Assembly (NCBI GenBank): GCA_031310005.1
Contig: CM062383.1
Location: 1,550,001 to 1,614,000 of the forward strand
DNA length: 64,000 nucleotides
Reading direction: 5' to 3'
DNA from: Dactylellina haptotyla
Taxonomy: Eukaryota; Ascomycota; Orbiliomycetes; Orbiliales; Orbiliaceae
Shown here: piece by piece, positions 37,801-49,910 of the stretch
Layout: every line of letters starts with the position of its first letter
Position numbering within the stretch: the stretch's first letter is position 1
Made by a program: the position numbers and the translations under genes
The notes under the pieces: generated by a model
Told to the model about the DNA's origin: nothing
The model's database searches: none
Seen by the model: the letters and a program-made list of their open reading frames with translations, nothing else

Positions 37801-40021
37801 GACGACGATGAATCACGTCAAGATGGAAAAAAAAAAGATAAATATAAAGGTGGCCTCGTTTTGGATCCTGAGCGTGGACTCTACGACAAATTTGTGCTAG
37901 TCATGGACTTCAATAGTCTGTATCCCAGTATCATTCAAGAGTTTAACATTTGCTTCACGACAGTTGATAGAGCCGACTTGGTAATAATCCTCCCTTTCTC
38001 TCTATTATTTTAGATACTAACTAGCAGTATCCAACGGCAGCCCGAAGATCAAGTCCCTGATGTTCCCCCAGAGCAAGGTTTAGGGATCTTACCAAAGCTC
38101 ATCTCAACTCTCGTCCAGCGACGGAAACAAGTTAAAGGATTGATGAAAGACAAACGCGCAACCCCCGCAGAACTTTCTCAGTGGGACATAAAACAGCAGG
38201 CACTAAAATTAACAGCGAATTCTATGTACGGCTGTCTTGGATATATTAGGTCCCGCTTTTATGCCCGACCTTTAGCTATGCTCACGACATTCCAAGGCAG
38301 GGAAATCCTTCGTTCCACGAAAGAGTTAGCCGAATCTTTACAGTTGAGGGTCATTTACGGTGACACTGATTCCGTGATGATAAACTCCAATGTCGATAAT
38401 TACTCCAATGCTATCAAGATAGGAAATGAATTCAAGAAGGCCGTAAATGAAAGGTACAGATTACTCGAAATTGATATCGATAATGTCTTTCAGCGTCTTT
38501 TGTTGCATTCCAAAAAAAAGTATGCAGCGCTCAATTTCTCTCCAGATGGGAAGACCTCCGTTGAGGTGAAAGGCCTCGATATGAAGCGACGTGAATACTG
38601 TCAAATCTCCAAAGATGTTTCTAGGTGCGTGTTTATACATCTTTCAGTTAAAAACAGAGGATTCAGCTGACCCGATTCTGATTAGTACAATCCTCAAAGA
38701 TATTCTATCTGGGAATGACCCCGACGCTGTGATCGAAAGAATCCATGACTATTTGAGAGAAATCGCATCACAAATACGAGCAAATAGCATACCCATTAGT
38801 CGATATACTATCTACACTGTATGTATTTTTCTCCTGCATCCAGTGTCCCGCTCAACTTGAAATCACTAAAAGAAAAACTCTATCCAGAAACTTTCCAAAG
38901 ACCCAGAGCTGTATCCCGGAGGGAAAACAATGCCACAGGTGCAGGTCGCTCTTCGTCGGAGATCGAAAGGCGAGATCGTCAAAGCAAATGATGTTATTGC
39001 ATATATCGTTACTGGAGATGGCGGTAATAGCTCAGGACCAGCAGATAGAGCTTTCAGTCCCCAAGAAATAAAATCAGATACTTCGTTGAAGCCAGGTATT
39101 TTCTTGCTGACTAGTTTCCTACATCTTTCGTTCGAATGGGCTAACAAACAACTGGAAACTAAAGATCCTGAGTGGTACCTTGCCAAGCAAATATTCCCGC
39201 CTGTAGAGCGATTGTGTGGACCGATCGATGGCACAGACGCTATACGACTAGCAGAATGCTTAGGTAAGAATTGATTTTTATCAGAAAGCAGCATGCAGCT
39301 ATAACTAACACATTTGAAAGGCTTGGATACTCGAAAGTACCAGATTTCTTCGAGTATTCCCCAAGTAGACAACGAAATTCATCCGCTCGAATCTACTTTA
39401 CCCGATGAGGAAAGATTTAGGAATGCGAAACCCCTACTCCTAACTTGTTTGAGTTGCAAGTCTGTTTTCGAATTCGAAGGCTTGAAACCTGGCACAAACA
39501 TGTGCTCCCATGATGGAATAAAATGTCCCAACGTAGATTGTAGCATGATCTTCACGACACCCACATTGATTGCACAGGTGGAGTCAAGCATTCGAGGCTG
39601 GGTATCCCAATATTATGAATCCTGGCTTTGTTGTGAGGATGCATCCTGTGGCAATCGAACAAGGCAAGTCAGCGTCTATGGGAAACGATGCCTTGGACTT
39701 CAGGGACTTGCCAATGGCTGTAGCGGCCCTATTGGTTATGAGTACACCGACAAAATGCTTTATAATCAATTACTTTATTGTAATACTCTATTCGATGTGG
39801 AAAGGGGGAAATCAAGAGCAGAAGGGTCAGAAAAGGGTAGGCAATATCCACAAATTTACAACGGCTACAGATCAAAACTAATACAAGGGAAAATAGAGTC
39901 CATTTCGATTCTTGCGGAACGCTATCGGGCGAATTTTAACTCAGTGACTCGCGTAATTTCACTGTATCAAAGGAAATGCGGCCGTAGCTGGGTTCAGATG
40001 GAAAATATTTTCTCATTCTAG
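34893..40021 (+). CDS. POL1: DNA polymerase alpha catalytic subunit
   Basis: B-family polymerase of the primase-polymerase complex that starts each Okazaki fragment. Thirteen exons: 34893-35193, 35270-35373, 35439-36122, 36190-36466, 36522-36673, 36721-37069, 37136-37365, 37417-37980, 38041-38624, 38686-38818, 38888-39095, 39165-39263, 39321-40021; 1461 residues, normal length. N-terminal region: [19 protein letters not shown]. Motif A is [17 protein letters not shown] near residue 862, motif [14 protein letters not shown] near 939, motif C YGDTDSVM near 992. The C-terminus carries the two cysteine modules ([19 protein letters not shown] and [18 protein letters not shown]). Uncertain points: the start of exon 9 (three acceptors follow a TACTAAC branch site), the 69-nt stop-free intron at 39096-39164, and a possible further 51-nt in-frame intron near 39837-39888. 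Confidence 0.96.
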
Positions 40022-40304
40022 GTCACTTTTATTAAACAGAGGCGGTGTTTATCTTAGTCATTGTCAAGCCCCGAGCTTTCAAATAGCAGAAGTGTTGCTA
40101 TCTGATATTCGTCATTTAACAATCGTATATGCACATAATTGTCTAATCAAATGGTAATTAAAATATTCCCATATCAGAATTTGTATAAACCTGTTAGATA
40201 AACCTGTGCTGGTACCCTGCTGGGTAGTTGGATTTGAGGCCACGAATCAATAAAGATTATTTACAGCAGGATAGAACGAATAAAAAACGATATACAGGAT
40301 TCAT
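40022..40304. other. Convergent 3' flanks of POL1 and RPL7
   Basis: About 280 bases of AT-rich sequence between converging stops; no feature recognised. Confidence 0.5.
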
Positions 40305-42045
40305 TTAATTCATCTGTCGAATCAACTGGTTGATGTAAGTTTCCCTATCACCTGTATCACCGCCCTCAATATAATGCTTAAACTTCCGTGTACGGAATCC
40401 TCCAGTAGGATTGCTGAGTTTGAATGGCCAGAGAAAATTGCTCGCCTGTTTGAAGTTCGGCCCAACAGTATAGATTTCGTGAATAAGATCCTCGATAGAC
40501 AGGATACCATATTTTTCAAGAGCAGTCTCGATGAGAGCATTGTCGGTTAGTGGGATGCGTTGTTTATTAATCTTTCCGTAGCCGCGCTTATAAATCAACT
40601 CGCGAACACTCTTGAGATTCGGTTCTCCATAAGCAATGTAGGGTTCAACAATTCGGAGCATTTCCGAAGTAGCCTTGGTGAGTTTGATAAATACCTTCGA
40701 GACGTTAGCATTCGCACAAGACACTCTCTACAGTTTGATATCTTACAGCATTGTTGATCTGAAGAAGACGGAGGAGCTGGAGGATCTTGCGAGGCTTCGG
40801 GGCGATTTTGTTGATACTAAGCAAGCTGATTAGTGTATATTCAGCATCTAATAAATACCAAAGAACCCTCACCCCTTGATGCGGATGACTAAGGCAAGCT
40901 TAGGTTGAGCTGGAACGTAGAATTGAGACTCCTGTTTGGCGGTCCTCGCGAGTCGAATTTTCTCGCGCTCCGCATCTCGGTATTCTTTGACATATGTCTC
41001 CGCACGCTTAAAGATAGTTTCCCTTTTAGCCTTTGAAGCCTATAGTACATATGTCTTATGATCAGCATTCATACTATCTATATCTCGAACTTGCATTTGA
41101 TATTCAAGAGCCCATTCTGTTTTTGTCAGTCCCGAAAGATGGTTAACGAAGCGACCTCATTGCTTGAGATTTCAAGCTGGTCACATCAAAAGATTCTGTC
41201 ATCATAAAACACAGAATCCAAAGGGCAAGCGGGTTCGTTGTCAATGCGGGTGATCACTTACGGCCTTCCGTTGTTTGAGGGCAGAAAGTCGCTCTTCTTT
41301 CTGCTTCTCAGCAGACTTTCGCTTCTTAAGAAGTGTCTCGGGGACAAGGATTTGGTCTGAAGTCGGTACGGACCTAGATTCGGAAAATATCGAAAGCAGA
41401 AATTTCATTAGATTTTAAACATTCTCATGCGAACGCCGAAGAGCAATCGATTCAGGGGATGTAAATGCAAGCCCGTCAACTGAGGACTTGGACCAAAGTA
41501 ACCCAGATCTGAGGATACATTCTGAATCATCGTATGTTGCTCATCGTCATCCAATTTAATCACAGAGTAGGTATCGGAAACACTTATAACCAACTTAGTT
41601 GGAACATAAGGTTCCATTGCCAGCCTCGGTAACAAGTCCCCGAAGTCAGTATGCGCTCGCCGAAAGCCAGCGCTTCTGATTCCGAGATTTATGAATTTGG
41701 CTGAATACCATTCTCCCGCAAACCAAAAAAGATATCCTGATCAATTCATTGGTTTTTTATCTATTGTTACCGTGGTAGGTAGAGGAGCTTAAGGTATCAT
41801 ATTAATTCGATATTTAAGGACGGCAGTTTTTAATAAACCGCAATCCCAATTCTTCATTTGCTATAGAAATATACTCGGGACTTGCGCGGTGCAATATCGA
41901 GGTTTCAGTAGCAAAATAAAAAAGCCAATGAGCCAGTAGACTCCTTGGACCAAAGATCGAGAGATTCCGCATACGAAACTTGGTAGAGATAACCAAGTCA
42001 ATCCAGTTGGAGGTGAGGTATGAAATGTCGAAAAACGTACGGCAT
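40305..42045 (-). CDS. RPL7: 60S ribosomal protein uL30 (RPL7)
   Basis: Cytosolic large-subunit ribosomal protein. Exons 42045-42041, 41373-41262, 41039-40873, 40816-40747 and 40694-40305; 247 residues. The first exon codes only ATGCC and is followed by GTACGT; the 667-nt first intron ends at CTAG before GTCCGTACC, giving [20 protein letters not shown], the normal fungal N-terminus, with a strong CAAAATG context. Downstream blocks: [120 protein letters not shown] and [20 protein letters not shown]. The 222-nt second intron hosts a C/D box snoRNA. A long first intron and intron-hosted snoRNA are common in fungal ribosomal protein genes. Confidence 0.96.
41114..41217 (-). ncRNA. C/D box snoRNA within RPL7 intron 2 (predicted LSU rRNA 2'-O-methylation guide)
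   Basis: Read on the minus strand, box C ATGATGA is at 41205-41199 and box D CTGA at 41129-41126. They are flanked by a terminal stem, ATTCTGTGTTTT pairing with CAAAAACAGAAT (41217-41206 with 41125-41114). Just upstream of box D, the stretch CCATCTTTCGGG is complementary to CCCGAAAGATGG, a highly conserved eukaryotic large-subunit rRNA segment. The fifth base before box D pairs with the G of CCCG, which by the D+5 rule would be the methylated base; in yeast this corresponds to Gm805, guided by snR39B, and neighbouring Am807 is guided by snR39/snR59, which sit in RPL7A/RPL7B introns. An internal hairpin GCTTGA-AATC-TCAAGC lies between the boxes near the degenerate D'/C' boxes. Length about 104 nt. 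Confidence 0.88.
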
Positions 42046-42679
42046 TTTGCTTGGTTGGTATATGGGACCAGATAGTTGTTTATGTTGACGTCGAAGAAGT
42101 TGAAGTTGGTTCGCAGGTAGAGAGGGAGAAGTGAGGTTACGCTTGAATTGAGGCACAAACACATATACCTCTCTCTCTTTTTTTTCTCATCCTTTTTTTC
42201 TTTTTCTAAATGAGACTTCGGGTGTGCTTGAAAATTTTATTTCTTGTTTGGGATCTAACCACGATCCTTTCCCAAACGGGAGTCCGCAGTCACTTTCAAT
42301 AAACAGGGATGACAACGCAAGTTTAAACAACAAATTTAGACAACTGTTAATCAAGGTAATATCTATATGTATACTAGAAGGCTGCTGCGTAGCACTAAAC
42401 CCAACTATTATTATTATACCGCAATACTTCTCAGTTAAACTTACCTTCGGCAACCTCTCCTTTAAATAGCGATAATAATTTATTACTCTATATATTTATA
42501 TATTAATATAGGGCTTACAATTAGAGCTTCAGAGAAAGATAAAACAAAGAGTATTCAGAAAACAATATATTTTTTGGAAACACCACCACCTAAAAATGGC
42601 TCTGATTTTAGTACTAGAGTTATATAGTGAAGTCTGAAGTAGCCCTCCCTTCAATCGGGCATACATGAAAAGTCTAGTG
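42046..42679. other. Intergenic region, RPL7 promoter and kynureninase 3' flank
   Basis: About 630 bases. A pyrimidine tract (CTCTCTCTTT.. to about 42207, purine-rich on the RPL7 coding strand) lies 120-160 bases upstream of the RPL7 start and may be part of its promoter or leader. The remainder becomes AT-rich towards kynureninase. No other feature seen. Confidence 0.5.
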
Positions 42680-44329
42680 CTATTCTCCACTCCGATTAAT
42701 GTTCACTAATATATCCCGAAGCTCCATCACAAATTTAAATACTTCTTCGTAGGTATTATAAAGTGGTGCTGGGGCGACTCTAATAACATCGGGCCGCCTT
42801 TTATCCACCACGATTCCAGCCAATTCAAGGGCCTTGTAAACGTCCTCCATGATACCGTTTTTAAACAACAGGCTAAGCTGTGCACCACGCTCTACTGGAT
42901 TCCTAGGCGTTATTATTTCAAAGTTCTTTGCAGTCGCCTCATCTGCCATCAACAGATCCTCCATAAACTTCGTGAGACGCATGGATTTACTCCTAAGTTC
43001 CTTCATAGTGGTTTCCGCAAAGATATTTAAAGACCCAAGAAGAGAAACAGTTGCTAAAACTGATGGATTTGAATGCTGGAAACCACTTGCACCAGGAATG
43101 GCAATAAATTCTATGCATACCCAACCCTCTAAGTCAGCATTCTTAAGCACTCTTTTAGATAGTCCTTGTGGTGGGCCCCAAACCATTTTCCATAACAAAT
43201 CGAGTTGATTTATCATGCCCCCACCAACCAGAAAGTCTTCCTTGGTTAGATTTTGTCTCATGAACAAATATTCCACCAATACCCCCCGGTCCAGAATTGA
43301 GGTACTTGTAGCTACACCAAGCCGCAAAATCCACACCCCAATCGTGCAACTGAAGTTCTACATTTCCTACCGCGTGAGCTAAATCCCACCCAACAGTAAT
43401 ACCACGCTCCTTAGCAAATTTAGTGATAGTTTCCATTTCGAAAAATTGCCCAGTGTAATATTGCACTCCAGATAGGAGAAGCATCGCTGTCGTGCTCTTC
43501 TGCTCGTCAATAACACTCAATATATCTCGGGTTTCGAGTACATAGCTCCCAGGTTTCGGTGAAATTGAAATAAGTGTCGCAGATGGATCAAGGCCATGCC
43601 AGTTGACCTGGGACTCAATGGCGTACTATATCGCAAGGTTAGCAATAATAAATACTTAGATATCTTCCGAATCTACCAATGACCTACATAGTCAGATGGA
43701 AATGCCTTATCTTCAATTATTATCTTATATCTCTCGCGGGTTGGTTTGTAGAATGCCGCCATCAGAAAATGCAAGTTAGAGGTTAGAGTTCCCATAACTG
43801 CAACTTCAGATTGCAGCCCACCAACAATATTAGCCATTTCCTTCGTAACAGTTTGATCTATATCAATCCATGGGCGGGATTTGGGGTGTTCGTGATGCCC
43901 GTACACCCCCCTATCGGCCCAAACCTTCAATTCATCTAGCAGTAAAGCCTGTGTATTCTTAGGTTGCAAACCCAAGGAATTTCCACATAGATAAATAGCC
44001 TCATATCTTTCTACATCTATTAGGTTCTTTGACTTTGATGCTCCTATTTTTTATTTTTTTTGGAGAGGGTTTTCCGATAAATTAGATTAGTCTTTAAGAT
44101 CTTAATAATAATAATAACTGGAAACGAAACATAAGGGGAATCTAGATGCATAGACCAACATAGCGTGGAGAAGCTCCCACGCTGGGAATCCCTGAAAGAC
44201 AGTCGTATGCTTACCTTCGGAGTATAATGTGTTCGTTGGAATATGGAATTTGTCCCGGAAGTGGTGTAATACATCCTGTGCATCCAGATCGAGAGCTGTC
44301 TGTAACGACGAGGTGATTGACTTTCTCAT
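42680..44329 (-). CDS. BNA5: Kynureninase
   Basis: PLP enzyme of the kynurenine pathway that cleaves kynurenine or 3-hydroxykynurenine to (hydroxy)anthranilate and alanine, feeding de novo NAD synthesis. Exons 44329-44215, 44043-43688, 43625-43184 and 43110-42680; 447 residues. Blocks: [111 protein letters not shown] and [20 protein letters not shown] with the PLP lysine in SYKY near residue 264, then [17 protein letters not shown] and [18 protein letters not shown]. The third intron (43183-43111) restores what looks at first like a frame change. The stop-to-AT-compartment distance makes this the last intact gene of the euchromatic part. Confidence 0.95.
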
Positions 44330-44880
44330 AATATCAGAGATTCTTAGTTATCGACGCTATATCTTAATACTGGAGGAGAAATGGGTGTTGCGTGTGCATT
44401 TGTTTAAATTCTTTATCAATCAGGTAATTTATCTGTTCTATCGTTACCGCATGCAAGGTTCCGTTTATTTGTATCTATACCACTCTTTCATCAACTTACT
44501 TAAGTGTTGTTAATTCAAAAATTGCTGGTGGTGTGCACGTGTTGCAACGAGACTGAAATAGTTGGTGCCTGTTAAGTGTCTTTTTAGAAGTTCCAGAATT
44601 CTAAGTCTATAGGTACTAGCTACTAGTAATACGGTATATATTATAATAATGAAGATGAAGATGAATAATGATTGGTTGATCCTATTGGAGTCGGAACTAA
44701 AAGGTTTCACCTAGAGCTCTATTCACTTTAAAATCATAATTTCAAGTTGAAAGATTACGTATCAGAACGTACAACTGGGTTCGCCTAATGTTTAGTAAAA
44801 CTAGGGCAGTAAAAACCCGAACTGGTTATTTAATAGATGTTATTTATTATTTTAAATAACGCTATATAGATAGGATATTC
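44330..44880. other. Kynureninase upstream region and edge of the AT-rich compartment
   Basis: About 550 bases of kynureninase promoter passing into AT-rich DNA. A short frame at 44510-44710 is composed of AT-rich codons and has no recognisable domain. Composition changes from ordinary to very AT-rich within the last few hundred bases. Confidence 0.5.
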
Positions 44881-47800
44881 AAAATATTAGGGAAAAGTGT
44901 GTTGTAAGCCTCAGGCTGCAAAGTGGAGTATTGTTCTTTAATTCATACAAGCCGGATTTGCCCATACCACTCTATAACTATACTAGTATCTACAAAGCAA
45001 ATTTAATATATTATAATTCTTAATCATTAAATATTAAATTTATAAATTTATACTTATATATAATTAATAATATTATTTTAATTATATTTTTTATGCCCGA
45101 CTGAAAGAAAGGGATAATAATTCCATATGCGACTTCGATTTCCACTAATGGAGGGTTTTCAAAATATATTATTTTTATGGTGGTGCTCGGTAGGCTATAT
45201 ATATTATATAGTTGTGTGAGATTGTTGATGATTGAATTGGGAAATTTAATTTAAAAAATAAAATTAACAATAATAATAATATTTTAAAATTAATGCTTTT
45301 TCAGTTGGGTTTAAGTGCGGCGACGCCGCTCTTCTAGTATATTATTAGTATTGTGGGATGCTATAGATGCTACGTGTAAGGATTGCGCGTTAGGCCCGGG
45401 CCGTACAGGCCGGGTTCGCCCGTACTACTATATATATATATATTATTAGGGGGTGCTAATGGGCTCTGTGGGCCCAACCTATTTTTTATATTATATAAGT
45501 TTAACCAGAGTCTAATCTATTTAAAATAAAATTTATTTTATATTTTAATTTAATTTATAAATTTAAAATTAAGTTAATATTATAAAAAGTATTATTCTTT
45601 TAATTTATTTTAAAATAAATTATTTTATTAATTAAAATTAATATTTAAAACTATTTGTAAATTTTTATTTTATTTTATATAAATTTTTTAATATTAATTA
45701 ATATATTTTTTTATATAATTAAAAAAATTATTATAAATTTTTTAAATTATATAGATTTTAAACTAAATAAATAATAATATTAAAAATTTTTATTTATAAA
45801 AAGTAATAATATATTAATTATTTTTTGATTTATAATTATTTAGAATCTTTAAAATATATTTTTTAAAATTATATATTATTATTAAATTTAATTTAAATTT
45901 TAATAATTTTTAAAATTATTAAAATTATAAAAATCAAATAAACATTAATATAATTAAGTTTTATTATATTTTTATATTTAATATTAAATTAATAAATTAT
46001 AATTATTTATTATTATAAAAAGAATTTTACTAAATTTTAATTTTAATTATAATTTTTAAATTATTTAAATTTAGTTAGGAATGTTAATAGCTTTTATCAT
46101 AATTTAAATTTATAATAAATAAATATTAATATAACATTATATATATATAATAATAATTTTCCATATTATTAAAAATATTTAATAAAATAAAAGTTATATG
46201 GTTTTAAATTTAATTATATTAATTATTATAAAAATATAAAATAATAATAATTTATTGTTATTATTTTTATTAAATTAATAAAATTATTTATTATAAATTA
46301 TATATAAAATAAAAATATATAATTATTAATTTTTTAAATATAACTTATTAATTTAATTATTTTTTAATATAATTTTAAAAGAAAAATTTTATAATATTAA
46401 TACTTATATTTAATTTTATTTTATTATTTATATTTATTGAAAAAGTTATTTTATATAGTTAAAAATATTTATTACTATAAAATAATTATTAGTAATGTTA
46501 TTTATTATAATAATAAATAAATAATCCTATATATTATATAAATTTAAAATATTTAAAACTATTTTTATTATATATTTATTAATATATTTTTAGTTAATTG
46601 TTTAAATTTAATTAAATAAAATTAAGTATTTTAATCATTTATAATTTAATATATAATAATAATAAAAACGAATATTTATTAAATAAAGTCTAAACATTTA
46701 ATACTAATAAAACTTTTACATAAAAAGATTAATTTTTAATATTTTTTTAATTTATATAATTTTATTAATCAAATTATTTTTAATTCGTTTGGCAAGGGTA
46801 ATATTATATTAAAATTTAATATTTAAAATAAATTATAAATTTTAAAATTATTTTAAAATTTAAAAATATATTATTAAGAAATATAAGTTTTAAGTATTGG
46901 TTTTAAAATTTTAAAAATATATTATAATTTTTATTTTATAAAATATTAATTTTATTATATATTGTTAATAAATATATTAAATAATGTATATATTAAATTA
47001 TTAGATAATTTTTAAAATTTTTTAAATTTTGTTATTTTTTTAGTTATTTTTAATATTTAATTAATTTTAGATATTATTTAAAAATTGAAATTTTATAATT
47101 ATTTATAAAATATTATAAATATAAGAAGTAAATTTAATATTAAATAAATATTTTTTATTTTTAATTTTTATAATTTTATAAAATTTAATTATTTATTAAA
47201 TTTTTTGTAAAATTTTAGTTTAATAATAATATTAGTTTTAAATTTTTAATATTTAAAATATTATAAAAATAATAAAATTTAGATTTTTAGAATTTTAAAT
47301 ATTTTAAATTTTTATTATTATTATAAAAATTATTATTAATTTTAAAATTTTTAAATAATATAGTTAAAATTTTAAAAAGCTTATTTTAATAAAATAATAA
47401 ATTTTATAAATAAAATAAATATATATATAAATTTATAAATAAATATTTCTATATAAATAATTAATATATATATAAATTTAAAAATTATATTTATATATTA
47501 TTAAATTATAATTTAAGTACTTTTTATTAATTTATATATTAAATAATAATTTAAATATAATAATTAATATATATTTAATTTTAAAATTTATTTAATAATA
47601 TAAAACTTTAAATTAAAACTATATATTTAAAAATAAAAAATTATTAATATTTATAATACTTATTAAATTATACTAATATATATATAATATTATTTTATTA
47701 TATATTTACCAATTTTTTCTATATATTTATATATATTTATATATAATTAATTATTTATTTTTTATTAATATATTTTAAACTCAGTTATAATAAAAATAAA

Positions 47801-48719
47801 TATATTTTAATAATTAACTAAATTATTCATATTTAATATTTTATATTAAAAATATTAATAAATAAATTTTTTTAATAATAAATTAAAATATCAGTAAATA
47901 ATATATATTTTTAATTTTTAATTTTTAATTATTAAATACTATAATATTTTTAATATTATAATATAAAATTTAATTAATAAAAATACTATTACAATTAAAA
48001 AAATCTAATAATTAAATAAGAAAATAAAAATTTATAATTAAAAAATTATAATTTTAATATTTAATAGTTAATTACTAATATTTAAAATTTTATAAAATTA
48101 TATTATTAATTATATATAAAAATATAAATTTTTTATATTAATTTAATTTAATTAAAATTTTTTACTAATTATAAATAAAAATAATAAAACTATTATATTA
48201 AATTTAATATTTATTTATTTAATATAAACAAAAATATAAATAATTTAAGTATTTTATTAACATTTAAAAAATATATTTTTATATTAAATTTAAAAAAATA
48301 ATAATTTTTTTGGTTATATTATTTTTTATTAAATATTTTATATAATTTAAAAATTTTAATATAATTATTTTTTTTTAAAAAAAAATATATTAAAATATAA
48401 TTAGTTAAAATTTTATTATTAAATATATAAAGTAATATATAGATAATGTTTAAAATATATAAATAATTTTAAAATTAAAAAAATTAAATGTTTAATTTTT
48501 AAATTATTTTTAAATTATTTTTAATTATTTTTAATTATTTTATTTTATTTTTAATTTAATATTTTTATTTAATAAAATATTATTGTTTTTTTTTTTATTT
48601 TTATAATATTTTTTTTGTTATTATATTTGTAGAAGCTTCAGCTATAGCAGTATCACTGATCATATGTAGGTATAAGCCTATAAGGTTGATATTTAATAAT
48701 ATAGAATTATAATATATTA
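44881..48719. other. AT-rich compartment, left part, no intact gene
   Basis: Almost entirely A and T, with stops dense in all frames. Two less biased patches stand out: 44895-45000 and 45295-45480, the latter with GC-rich palindromic words such as GGCCCGGGCC. I could not assign the remainder (45.5-48.6 kb) to any element; it looks like thoroughly RIP-decayed repeat DNA. Confidence 0.6.
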
Positions 48720-48724
48720 AATCC

Positions 48725-49233
48725 TGTTACACTTCGTACGCTACCCAATGTAACGGTATAAATATGCAATACTAAAATATGTAAAACTCTCTTTCTATTT
48801 AGAATACTTAAGTCTCTTAACAAAAAATATATATAGAACTATGAAATATCAAAAATAATTTGTTTAAAATATATAATAATAATAGAGTAAAGATAATTAG
48901 ATATATTGAATTATATTTAAATTAATTGATAAAAATAAGAACATTTTATTAGTCTTAAAAATAGTCTTATATATAAGAATGGTCTAATATACTTATAATA
49001 AATTATGGATTATAGTAAATTGTAATTTACAACTTATAATCTATAGTAAACAGTGATTTACAAAATATATTATACCATAATTTAAAATATTAAACAAATA
49101 AGTAGACTTTGTAGTCAAATATATTAAAAATAATATATATTTATAAATATAAAATATAATAGTAAAATTTAGAATAGTATAATATAAAATAAGATATAAG
49201 TATTTATATTATTAAGATTTATAATTTATAATA
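48725..49233 (-). repeat. Left LTR of the Ty3/gypsy fossil (3' LTR in element orientation)
   Basis: About 509 bases aligning end to end with 57009-57513. It starts TGTTACACTTCG and its inner end is purely AT. It is preceded by AATCC. The purine-rich complement of 49234-49249, next to its inner edge, is in the expected place for a polypurine tract. Confidence 0.85.
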
Positions 49234-49782
49234 TTATTTTTTTCTAAAATAAATTTTTATATAAATAGCTTTTTATAAAGTCTAAAATTCTATATAAATA
49301 ATAATAATTAAATATAAAATAATATATATTATTATTATTCTTTTATAAAAATTTAATCTTATATATTATTAATTTTTATATTAAAATTAAATCTGTGTAG
49401 AATAATAGTTTATATTATAATATAAAATTTATTTTTAAGTAAGTGCTTATATAATTATATATATATAAAAATATAATAGTTAAATTAAAATAGTAAAATA
49501 AAACTTAAATTATAAAATATTTTTATAAATATAAGTAATTAATATATTTTTAAAAATAATAATACTAACAAATTATTATATAAAATTATTAATTAAATAA
49601 TGTCAAGATTAGGCTCGTTATATTAAAATATAAAAAAAGAAATCTTAAATAATTTATAAGTTTTATAAAAAATATAATTTTTTTTATATAATAAAATTTT
49701 TTGGTAAAAGGTGTTTTAATTGTATTCATTATAATTATAATTATATTTAGAAAGTAATTAATAAATTTTCATAATTTTTGTA

Positions 49783-49910
49783 TTATTAATAAAACTAATT
49801 ATTCTATAATAGATTATATTTTTTGATAACTGGATTAAAAACAAATTTATTAATAAAACTAATTATTCTATAATAGATTATATTTTTTGATAACTGGATT
49901 AAAAACAAAT
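49783..49910. repeat. Exact 64-bp tandem duplication inside the fossil element
   Basis: Positions 49783-49846 and 49847-49910 are identical, each beginning TTATTAATAAAACTAATTAT and ending TTAAAAACAAAT. Identity of the copies implies they arose after most of the surrounding decay, probably by slippage or unequal exchange. Confidence 0.9.

Noticed and set aside
43111-43183. Apparent frame change in kynureninase after FVMENG
   Set aside because: A 73-nt intron (GTTTGG..GCATAG) gives [17 protein letters not shown], the expected sequence, so the gene is intact.
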